NCBI GenBank assembly: GCA_964547415.1
Contig: CAZJNX010000287.1
Coordinates: 1 to 5,064 of the forward strand
DNA length: 5,064 nt
From: CAZJNX01 sp964547415
GTDB lineage: Bacteria > Pseudomonadota > Alphaproteobacteria > Rhizobiales > Amorphaceae
Direction: 5' to 3'
Shown: positions 1 through 5,064 of the stretch, in pieces
How the letters are laid out: each line of letters begins with the position of its first letter
Position numbering within the stretch: position 1 is the stretch's first letter
The notes under the pieces: model-generated
The model's input: only the letters and a program-made list of their open reading frames with translations
Database searches by the model: none
What the model was told of the DNA's origin: nothing
Made by a program: the position numbers and the translations under genes

Positions 1-787
1 CGATTCGCTCGCCGGCGTGATGCGCGTGTCGGTGGTGGCGACCGGCATCGAGCCGATCGCCGACGCGGCGGGCGACACGGGCGGCGGGGACACCCGCGTC
101 GTCGCCTTCGCCGAGCGGGCGAACCGGCGGGCGGCCGGCGGCGGCGGCGGCGGCGGCGTGCCCGCGGCCACGAACGGCCAGAGCCTGCCCGAGCTCGCCG
201 TGAAGGCGGTGGCCGAGGACCTCGACATCGACCCCATCGGGGATGCGCCCGGCGCCGCGGCCCATGACGAGGACGACCGCTACGCCGTCGCCGAGCACGA
301 CCTCGACGAGGCGTTCGAGGACGAGTACGTCGAGGACGACTACGACCGGGACGGCCCGGCCATCGACCCCGACCTCGACGACCGCTACGACGAGCCGCAG
401 CCGGCCCCGGCCCGCCGCGGTGGAGAGCGCCTCGCCGCCGAGGAGGAGCGCCGCCCCATGAGCCTCCTGCGCCGCATCACCAACGGCCTCGGCCGGCGGG
501 AGGACGAGGAGGAGGAGTACGAGGAGGAGGACCTGCGTCCGACCGCGGCGGAGCTTCGCCAGCGCCGCCGCCGGGAACTCGCCGCCGAGCGCCGCGCCGC
601 CCGCCCGGACGAGCTCGAGGAGGAGGTCGTCCGCCGCGAGAAGCGTGCCGCGAAGGGCGATGCCTACCGCCGCCCCCGCGCCGCCGACATGGAGCCGCGC
701 TCGCGCACCCGTCCCGCCCCGCGCCCGGGTGCGGCGGAGGACGACCAGCTCGAGATCCCGGCCTTCCTGCGCCGCCAGGCCAACTGA
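1..787 (+). CDS. ftsZ: Cell division protein FtsZ, C-terminal part (5' end outside window)
   Basis: FtsZ is the tubulin-like GTPase that polymerises into the cytoplasmic division ring. The reading frame is open from base 2, and 261 residues are visible. The first residues, DSLAGVMRVSVVATGIE, match the last beta-strand of the FtsZ globular domain (the 'RVSVVATGI' signature), so the GTP-binding part lies to the left of the window. About 225 residues of low-complexity linker follow: a seven-glycine run (bases 137-157), an Asp/Glu/Tyr-rich acidic block (about 260-405), a short hydrophobic-basic island MSLLRRITNGLGR (458-496), then alternating Glu and Arg blocks predicted to be helical or disordered. 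The gene ends with EDDQLEIPAFLRRQAN (737-784), the conserved C-terminal peptide that in the family binds FtsA and other membrane tethers and regulators. The stop is TGA at 785-787. The GTG/ATG codons at 17-22 are internal, not starts. The linker is long even for alphaproteobacteria. Identity is firm; the exact length of the full protein cannot be seen. Confidence 0.95.
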   Translation, partial: DSLAGVMRVSVVATGIEPIADAAGDTGGGDTRVVAFAERANRRAAGGGGGGGVPAATNGQSLPELAVKAVAEDLDIDPIGDAPGAAAHDEDDRYAVAEHDLDEAFEDEYVEDDYDRDGPAIDPDLDDRYDEPQPAPARRGGERLAAEEERRPMSLLRRITNGLGRREDEEEEYEEEDLRPTAAELRQRRRRELAAERRAARPDELEEEVVRREKRAAKGDAYRRPRAADMEPRSRTRPAPRPGAAEDDQLEIPAFLRRQAN

Positions 788-790
788 AGG

Positions 791-825
791 GGCGGGGCCG
801 GCCGCCCCGCCTCCCCTTTCCTCTC
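791..825 (+). terminator. Probable ftsZ terminator hairpin
   Basis: The hairpin starts 3 bases after the ftsZ stop. An 8-bp GC stem (791-798 with 804-811) and a 5-base loop are followed by a pyrimidine-rich tail (TCCCCTTTCCTCTC). The tail is not a clean T run, so this is a weak-to-moderate intrinsic terminator call. Its position directly after the gene supports it. Confidence 0.5.
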
Positions 826-828
826 GTC

Positions 829-859
829 ACGCCGTTCCGCGCCCGCCGCGGAACGGCGT
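829..859. terminator. Strong hairpin between convergent ftsZ and cydB, probable bidirectional terminator
   Basis: Bases 829-841 (ACGCCGTTCCGCG) pair perfectly with 847-859 over 13 bp around a 5-base loop (CCCGC). The stem lies between two genes that converge on it, so it could end transcripts from both sides. On the + strand it is followed by TTCGCTAT; on the - strand no T tail is present. It may therefore also act as a 3'-end stabiliser. Confidence 0.55.
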
Positions 860-919
860 TTCGCTATCCCGCCCCTCGCGGAGGCCCCGCACGCCGTGGT
901 CCGGCCCCATTCCGGCGGC

Positions 920-941
920 GACGCCCCTGCGACGCCCCTGC
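920..941. repeat. Perfect 11-bp tandem duplication
   Basis: GACGCCCCTGC occurs twice in direct succession (920-930 and 931-941) in the non-coding gap between ftsZ and cydB. It looks like a simple slippage duplication. No gene or regulator motif overlaps it. The rest of the stretch 860-1007 shows no small gene: the - strand, just past the cydB stop, contains no short membrane peptide of the CydX type. Confidence 0.7.
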
Positions 942-1007
942 CGACGTTCCGGCCGAGCTGCCCCTTCCCGACCCGCGTCGACGACGACGTCGCCCGTTTT
1001 CTGCCGA

Positions 1008-2072
1008 TCAGTGGTAGCCGTGGGCGATGTCCTCGGCCGTCTTCCCCCGGAACACCCAGTAGCACCACGCCGTGTAGGCGAAGACCGCCGGGAGCGTGAT
1101 GGCCGCCCCGACGAGGGTGAAGCCTTGCGCGCTCGGCACCGCCGCCGCCTGCCAGATCGTGACCGACGGCGGCACGATGTAGGGAAAGAGGCTCACGCCG
1201 AGCCCCACGTAGCCGAGCAGGAACATGGCGATGGACAGCAGGAACGGCCGGGCGATCGTCTCCGCATGGTCGAGGCTGCGCCACAGGAAGAAGGCGACGA
1301 GGGCGGTCAGCAGCGGCACCGGCGCCAGGATGGCGATGTTGGGCCAGTCGAACCAGCGGCGCTGGATCTCCGTCCCGAGGAAGGGGATGGTCGCGCTCAC
1401 CACCGCCATGGCGACGATGGTCGCCACCAGGAACTGCTTGGCACGCTTGCGGGCGAACGCCTCGAGCTCTCCGGTTGTCTTCATCACCACCCAGCAGGAC
1501 CCGATGAGGCCGTAGCCCGCCACCAGGCCGAGACCAGTGAGGAGGGGGAAGGGGGCGAGCCAGTCGAACCGGCCGCCGGTGAAGGTGCCGTCCGTCGTGG
1601 CGATCCCCTGCACGAAGGCGCCGAGCACCACCCCTTGCGAGAAGGTGGCGACGAGGCTGCCGACGTAGAACGACACGTCCCACAAAAAGCGGCTCTTCTC
1701 CGCCTTGAAGCGGAACTCGAAGGCGATTCCGCGGAAGATGAGGGCAAGCAGCATCACGATCACGGGGATGTAGAGTGCCGGCATGATGAGCGCGTAGGCG
1801 AGCGGGAAGACGGCGAAAAGGCCCGCCCCGCCGAGGATCAGCCAGGTCTCGTTGCCGTCCCACATCGGCGCCACGGACAGCATCATCCGGTCCCGCCACT
1901 CCGGCCGCTTCGCGCTGCGAAAGAGAATGCCGACGCCGAGGTCGAACCCGTCGAGCAGCACGTACATGGCGATCGCGACCGCGATCAGCCCCGCCCAGAT
2001 GAGGGGGAGCCAGAAGGCCCACCCGGAAAGGCCGCCGGACAGTTCGGTGAGCCAGGCCATCGCCGCGTCCAT
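1008..2072 (-). CDS. cydB: Cytochrome bd-type quinol oxidase subunit II (CydB/CioB)
   Basis: This is subunit II of the membrane-bound bd oxidase, which oxidises quinol and reduces O2 to water. CydB carries no haem ligands known to be essential but forms the heterodimer with CydA and part of the proton path. The product is 354 residues, close to the roughly 335 usual for cyanide-insensitive-type CydB and shorter than E. coli CydB (379). It is strongly hydrophobic, with multiple membrane helices along its whole length. Family signatures are LLDGFDLGVGILF (Asp41, matching E. coli Asp29) and MWDGNETWLI (Trp71, Asp72, Asn74, Glu75; E. coli Asp58 region). It ends with the family-like YWVFRGKTAEDIAHGYH. 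The ATG at 2072 is preferred over the adjoining GTG at 2075 because AAGGGA (2081-2086) sits 8 bases before it. It begins 25 bases after the cydA stop, so it is almost certainly co-transcribed and probably coupled. Downstream it converges on ftsZ. No truncation or frameshift is seen. Confidence 0.95.
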   Translation of the reverse strand: MDAAMAWLTELSGGLSGWAFWLPLIWAGLIAVAIAMYVLLDGFDLGVGILFRSAKRPEWRDRMMLSVAPMWDGNETWLILGGAGLFAVFPLAYALIMPALYIPVIVMLLALIFRGIAFEFRFKAEKSRFLWDVSFYVGSLVATFSQGVVLGAFVQGIATTDGTFTGGRFDWLAPFPLLTGLGLVAGYGLIGSCWVVMKTTGELEAFARKRAKQFLVATIVAMAVVSATIPFLGTEIQRRWFDWPNIAILAPVPLLTALVAFFLWRSLDHAETIARPFLLSIAMFLLGYVGLGVSLFPYIVPPSVTIWQAAAVPSAQGFTLVGAAITLPAVFAYTAWCYWVFRGKTAEDIAHGYH

Positions 2073-2080
2073 CACTGTCG

Positions 2081-2086
2081 TCCCTT
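2081..2086 (-). promoter_or_regulatory. Ribosome binding site of cydB
   Basis: AAGGGA lies 8 bases before the ATG at 2072 and only 5 before the GTG at 2075. The spacing favours the ATG as the start. Confidence 0.65.
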
Positions 2087-2097
2087 CGCTCGTCGGT

Positions 2098-3537
2098 TCA
2101 TTCGGCCGGGGTGGGCGCGGTGCGGCCGCTGCCGCCCTCGAGCGCCTCGTCGGGCACCGCGAAGGGCCGCTTCGGCCGCATCCCGGGCTCGGCCTCGGCC
2201 TCGATCTCCTCGGCGATCTCCGGCCCCTTCCGCATGATCTTGAAGAGGTAGTAGGTGCCGGCCGCGAAGACCGCGGTGTAGACGACGACGAAGGCGATCA
2301 GCGTGCCGGCCACCTCGCCGGTGGAGATCGGCGAGAGCGCGTCCGACGTCCTGAGGAGGCCGTGGACCACGTAGGGCTGCCGGCCGATCTCGGCGGTGTA
2401 CCAGCCCGTCGTCACGGCGATGAAGCCGGACGGGATCATGGCGAAGCACGTCCAGTGGAACCAGCGGGCGTCGTAGAGCCGGCCCTTCCATCTCAGCCAC
2501 AGGGAGATCCCGGCCACCACCAGCATCAGGAGGCCGATCCCCACCATGATCCGGAACATCCAGAACGTCAGGAAGACGGGCGGCCGCTCGTCCGCGGCGA
2601 ACTCCGACAGGCCGGGGAAGGTGCCGTCCCAGGAGTGGGTGATGATGAGGGAGGACAGGTGCGGCACCTCGATGGCGTACTTCGTCTCCTCGGCTTGCTC
2701 GTCGGGGATGCCGAACAGGATGAGGGGGACCGATTGCCCGGGCTCGTTGCGCCAGTGGCCCTCCATGGCGGCGAGCTTGGCGGGCTGGTAGTCGCGCACG
2801 TTGAGGCCCTGCTGGTCGCCGAGGAAGATCTGGATCGGCACGAAGATCGTCGCGAACCACAGCGCCATGGAGAAGGAGGTGACGACCGCGTGGTCCCGCC
2901 GCCCGCGCAGCAGCATGAAGGCCGACAGGCCCGCGATGGCGAAGGCGGTCGTCAGGAACGCCGCCACGACGGTGTGGGGGAAGCGGTAGACGAAGGACGG
3001 GTTGAAGATGATCTCCATCCAGTCCACCGGCACCGCCCGGCCGTCCACGATCTCGTGGCCCGCGGGCGTCTGCATCCAGGAGTTGGCCGACAGGATCCAG
3101 AACGCGGACAGCATGGTGCCGAAGGCGACCATGCAGGTGGCGAAGAAATGCATCCGGTCGCCGACCTTGTTCCAGCCGAACAGCATGATGCCGAGGAACG
3201 AGGCTTCGAGGAAGAAGGCGGTGATGACCTCGTAGCCGATCAGCGGCCCGAGGATGGAGCCGGCGAACTGGGCGTAGCCCGACCAGTTTGTGCCGAACTG
3301 GTAGGACATGACGACGCCGGACACGACGCCGAGGCCGAAGGAGACGGCGAACACCTTGATCCAGAACTTGTAGAGGACCTTGTAGCGCTCGTCCCGCGTG
3401 CGCAGCCAGTTGAATTCGAGCGCCGCGAGCCACCAGGCGAGGCCGATGGTGAAGGCCGGAAACAGGAAGTGGAAGGTGACCGTGAAGCCGAACTGGATGC
3501 GCGACAGCAGGAAGGCGTCGATCACGGGCTCGGTCAT
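2098..3537 (-). CDS. cydA: Cytochrome bd-type quinol oxidase subunit I, short-Q-loop (CioA) type
   Basis: This is the catalytic subunit of the inner-membrane bd oxidase; it binds haems b558, b595 and d and the quinol. It has 479 residues, against 522 in E. coli. Visible key residues, matched by motif to E. coli, are His23 (H19, high-spin haem), Glu103 and Glu111 (E99, E107; in GYEVITAFFLEASFLG), His188 (H186) and Met331 (M393) as b558 ligands, Arg329 (R391), the quinol-loop pair Lys254 and Glu259 (KLAAME), and Glu383/Arg386 in AEIGRQPYVVHGLLRT. His188 to Met331 spans 143 residues against 207 in E. coli, so the Q-loop is the short form typical of the CIO subfamily. The GRQPW motif reads GRQPY. 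The C-terminal 40 residues are a charged cytoplasmic-like tail. GAGGAG (3546-3551) 8 bases before the ATG fixes the start. It is first in an operon with cydB and probably controlled by the FNR/FixK-type box upstream. All catalytic residues are present, so it should be functional. Whether the enzyme is cyanide-insensitive cannot be read from sequence alone. Confidence 0.96.
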   Translation of the reverse strand: MTEPVIDAFLLSRIQFGFTVTFHFLFPAFTIGLAWWLAALEFNWLRTRDERYKVLYKFWIKVFAVSFGLGVVSGVVMSYQFGTNWSGYAQFAGSILGPLIGYEVITAFFLEASFLGIMLFGWNKVGDRMHFFATCMVAFGTMLSAFWILSANSWMQTPAGHEIVDGRAVPVDWMEIIFNPSFVYRFPHTVVAAFLTTAFAIAGLSAFMLLRGRRDHAVVTSFSMALWFATIFVPIQIFLGDQQGLNVRDYQPAKLAAMEGHWRNEPGQSVPLILFGIPDEQAEETKYAIEVPHLSSLIITHSWDGTFPGLSEFAADERPPVFLTFWMFRIMVGIGLLMLVVAGISLWLRWKGRLYDARWFHWTCFAMIPSGFIAVTTGWYTAEIGRQPYVVHGLLRTSDALSPISTGEVAGTLIAFVVVYTAVFAAGTYYLFKIMRKGPEIAEEIEAEAEPGMRPKRPFAVPDEALEGGSGRTAPTPAE

Positions 3538-3545
3538 GGAGGGTG

Positions 3546-3551
3546 CTCCTC
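3546..3551 (-). promoter_or_regulatory. Ribosome binding site of cydA
   Basis: GAGGAG is followed by an 8-base spacer and the ATG at 3537. It is a near-consensus Shine-Dalgarno sequence and supports this start. Confidence 0.8.
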
Positions 3552-3706
3552 GCCTCTGGTCTTGCCGGACCGCCCGGACGGTCCCGGCCCCGCCGGCGCC
3601 GCGCGGGTGACCGGGACGGGGCCGTCGGCGTTCCGGTCCGCCCGGAAGGGGCGGGCCGTTCTCCTCGTCCGGCGGGCCAACTCAGGGTGAGGGAGGCCGT
3701 TCCTGA

Positions 3707-3728
3707 GCGTCATGCCGCGGGGTGACGC
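3707..3728. repeat. Inverted repeat GCGTCA-N10-TGACGC in the cydA leader
   Basis: The 6-bp arms GCGTCA (3707-3712) and TGACGC (3723-3728) are perfect and separated by 10 bases. They lie just downstream of where an FNR-driven start would fall. They could be an operator for a dimeric regulator or an RNA hairpin, but a 6-bp palindrome in such GC-rich DNA may be chance. Confidence 0.35.
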
Positions 3729-3780
3729 ACCGGGGGCGGCCCGTCGGCGCGGACGGTCGTCCGGGTCCGCCGTGGCGGCC

Positions 3781-3794
3781 TTGATCCAGATCAA
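3781..3794. promoter_or_regulatory. FNR/FixK-type binding site (anaerobox) upstream of cydAB
   Basis: TTGATCCAGATCAA is a perfect match to the FNR/FixK consensus TTGAT-N4-ATCAA, with both half-sites intact. FNR-family regulators bind such palindromes and switch on high-affinity oxidases under low oxygen in alphaproteobacteria, so cydAB on the - strand is the natural target. The box centre is 250 bases from the cydA ATG, farther than usual. It lies 54 bases after the recN stop, clear of coding sequence. It is one of the few AT-containing palindromes in a very GC-rich region, which makes chance unlikely. Confidence 0.8.
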
Positions 3795-3833
3795 GGACGA
3801 CGATGGAAGCGGGCGCCGCGGACCCCGTGTCGC

Positions 3834-3849
3834 AGCCCGCCCGCGGGCT
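3834..3849 (-). terminator. Possible hairpin at the recN stop
   Basis: AGCCCG (3834-3839) pairs with CGGGCT (3844-3849) around a 4-base loop and overlaps the last base of the recN stop codon. There is no T tail on the - strand. It could slow or end transcription before the cydA promoter, but the support is only the stem. Confidence 0.3.
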
Positions 3850-5064
3850 CAGTGGGGCTCCAGGAGGCGGCTCGCGGCGGCCCGCGCCTCGTCGGTGACG
3901 ACGGCGCCCGCCAGCATCCGGGCGATCTCCTCGCGGCGGCGGTCGTCCTCGATGGGGGTGACGCCGGTGGTGACGGCGTCCCCATTGCCCGCCAGCCCCT
4001 TCTCGATGAGGAGGTGGCGGCGGGCGCGGGCGGCCACCTGCGGCGCGTGGGTGACGGCCATCACCTGGGCGCTCGCGGCGAGGCGGGACAGGCGCACGCC
4101 GATGGCCTCCGCAACGGCGCCGCCGACGCCCGCGTCGATCTCGTCGAAGATGAGGGTGGGGGCGGAGCCGCGGTCGGCGAGCACCACCTTGAGGGCGAGG
4201 AGAAAGCGGGAGAGCTCGCCCCCCGAGGCGATCTTCATCAGGGGGCCGGGCTCGCTTCCGGGGTTCGTCTGGACATGGAAGGCGATCCGGTCGATGCCCT
4301 CCGGCCCCGCCGCCTCCGGGTCCGTCCCCTGGGCGACGAAGAAGCGGGCCCGCTCCAGCTTCAGGGGCGGCAGCTCCGCCTGCACCTTCGCAGCGAGGGC
4401 CTCCGCGGCCGCTCGCCGCCGATCCGACAGGGCGCGGGCGGCGGCGTCGAAGGCCTCGCGCGCCTCGGCGGCGGCGCGGCGGAAGGCGGCGAGGCGCGCC
4501 TCGCCCGCGTCGATGGCGGCGAGGTCGTCGGCGAGGCGGGTGGCGAGGTCGGCGAGGTCGTCGGCCGGCACGGCGTACTTGCGGGCGGCCGCGCGCAGGG
4601 CGAACAGCCGCTCCTCCACCCGTTCCAGCTCGCCCGCGTCGAAGTCCACGTCCGCGAGCGCGCCCTGGACGGAAAGGCGCGCCTCCTCGAGGGCGTCGAG
4701 GGCTTCGCCCAGGCGGTCGGCGATCGCGGCGAGCGGGCTGTCGGCGTCCGTCGCCTTCCTCTGGAGGCGGCGCATGAGGTCCGCGATGTCCGAGACCGGG
4801 GAGCGCGGGCCGTCGATCACGGCCTCCGCGTCCCGCAGGTCCGCCGCCACCTTCTCGAAGGCCATCATGGCCGTGCGCCGCTCGGCGAGGCGCTCCTCCT
4901 CCCCCGGCTCGGGGGCGAGCCGCGTCAGCTCCTCCACCGCCGACCGCAGGAAGTCGGCCTCCCGCCGCGCCGCCTCCACCCGGGCGAGGTGCGCCGCCAC
5001 CGCCTCCTCCGCCTCCCGCGAGGCGACCCACAGCCGCTCCACCTCGCGCACCGCCGGCAGATGG
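3849..5064 (-). CDS. recN: DNA repair protein RecN, C-terminal part (5' end outside window)
   Basis: RecN is an SMC-like ATPase of double-strand-break repair. It acts on DNA in the cytoplasm and nucleoid with RecA, bridging or holding broken ends. The frame is open to the right edge, and 404 residues are visible of a family length near 555. The Walker A (P-loop) N-terminal part is therefore missing only because of the window edge. The first 240 or so visible residues are Ala/Glu/Arg-rich helices, as expected for the coiled-coil arm, with the RKYAVPADDL segment near the arm's return. The C-terminal ATPase lobe follows: RFFVAQGTDPEAAGPEGIDRIAFHVQ is RecN-typical, then the ABC signature SGGELSR (4206-4226), Walker B TLIFDEIDAGVGG (4119-4157) and the switch VTHAPQVAA. 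The gene ends with EEIARMLAG and a short tail. The GTG at 5051 is internal, not the start. It points toward ftsZ, the reverse of the usual same-strand order. No key residue is missing in the visible part. Confidence 0.95.
   Translation of the reverse strand, partial: HLPAVREVERLWVASREAEEAVAAHLARVEAARREADFLRSAVEELTRLAPEPGEEERLAERRTAMMAFEKVAADLRDAEAVIDGPRSPVSDIADLMRRLQRKATDADSPLAAIADRLGEALDALEEARLSVQGALADVDFDAGELERVEERLFALRAAARKYAVPADDLADLATRLADDLAAIDAGEARLAAFRRAAAEAREAFDAAARALSDRRRAAAEALAAKVQAELPPLKLERARFFVAQGTDPEAAGPEGIDRIAFHVQTNPGSEPGPLMKIASGGELSRFLLALKVVLADRGSAPTLIFDEIDAGVGGAVAEAIGVRLSRLAASAQVMAVTHAPQVAARARRHLLIEKGLAGNGDAVTTGVTPIEDDRRREEIARMLAGAVVTDEARAAASRLLEPH

Larger units (their letters stand above)
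3538..3848. other. 311-base intergenic region between recN and cydA, likely cydAB promoter and leader
   Basis: This stretch has no convincing gene. Short open frames cross it, but they are Arg/Pro/Ala-rich, lack ribosome binding sites and resemble GC-driven noise. It contains the FNR/FixK-type box at 3781-3794. It also has several short inverted repeats: 3567-3572 with 3579-3584 (GGACCG/CGGTCC), 3681-3686 with 3702-3707 (CTCAGG/CCTGAG) and 3707-3712 with 3723-3728 (GCGTCA/TGACGC). If the box activates from the usual -41.5 position, transcription would start near 3746, giving an untranslated leader of about 209 bases. No clear -10 element is visible there. Confidence 0.6.

Noticed and set aside
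976..992. CGTCGACGACGACGTCG, possible operator
   Set aside because: Overlapping CGACG units give short palindromes by chance in GC-rich DNA. It lies past the 3' end of cydB, where no promoter is needed.
788..1007. Possible mobile element at the ftsZ-cydB junction
   Set aside because: No transposase fragment, no terminal inverted repeats bordering an insert, and no tRNA or attachment site was seen. The hairpins are explained as terminators.
645..2237. Long + strand open frame (530 codons) overlapping the end of ftsZ and antisense to cydB
   Set aside because: It is Arg/Pro/Ala/Glu-rich with no recognisable domain and lies opposite a clear cydB. Such long antisense frames are expected in DNA this GC-rich.
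1852..3690. Long + strand open frame (612 codons) antisense to cydA
   Set aside because: It shows low-complexity His/Asp/Glu/Gly/Arg composition mirroring the cydA codons, and no family signature. The - strand frame carries every CydA key residue.
3534..3794. 86-codon - strand frame starting in the FNR box and ending in an ATGA overlap with the cydA start
   Set aside because: The overlap looks like translational coupling, but the start would be a TTG inside the regulatory box. No ribosome binding site precedes it or its internal ATG at 3713, and the product is Arg/Pro-rich noise.
3682..5031. 449-codon - strand frame across recN
   Set aside because: Gly/Arg/Pro-rich out-of-frame shadow of recN. 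The frame ending at 3849 has the full RecN ATPase motifs.

Overview
The window is very GC-rich (about 70% by eye). It reads as a chromosomal stretch from an alphaproteobacterium, probably of the Hyphomicrobiales (Rhizobiales). The evidence is the FtsZ C-terminal peptide (EIPAFLRRQAN), the RecN sequence type, the short-Q-loop (cyanide-insensitive type) cytochrome bd subunits, and a perfect FNR/FixK-type box. No genus can be named safely.

Layout, left to right. (1) The 3' part of ftsZ runs on the + strand to 787. It covers the last strand of the globular domain, a very long charged linker and the C-terminal peptide. (2) A 220-base convergent gap (788-1007) holds two hairpins, the second a perfect 13-bp stem, and an 11-bp tandem duplication. 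(3) cydB (1008-2072) and cydA (2098-3537) lie on the - strand in transcription order cydA-cydB, 25 bases apart, each with a good ribosome binding site. They encode both main subunits of a quinol oxidase. (4) A 311-base gap (3538-3848) lies upstream of cydA. It holds a perfect TTGAT-N4-ATCAA box about 243 bases before the cydA start, several short inverted repeats, and no convincing gene. (5) The 3' two-thirds or so of recN is on the - strand and runs off the right edge.

The genes form three functional units: cell division (FtsZ), microaerobic respiration (CydAB, probably induced by an FNR/FixK-family regulator when oxygen is low), and recombinational repair (RecN). In many alphaproteobacteria ftsZ is followed on the same strand by lpxC, bamD and recN. 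Here ftsZ and recN face each other, cydAB lies between them, and lpxC and bamD are not in between, which suggests a local rearrangement. I found no mobile element, tRNA, rRNA or CRISPR array, and no sign of a wholly new system. The points most worth checking are the long-leader FNR box, the broken gene order and the structured FtsZ linker.
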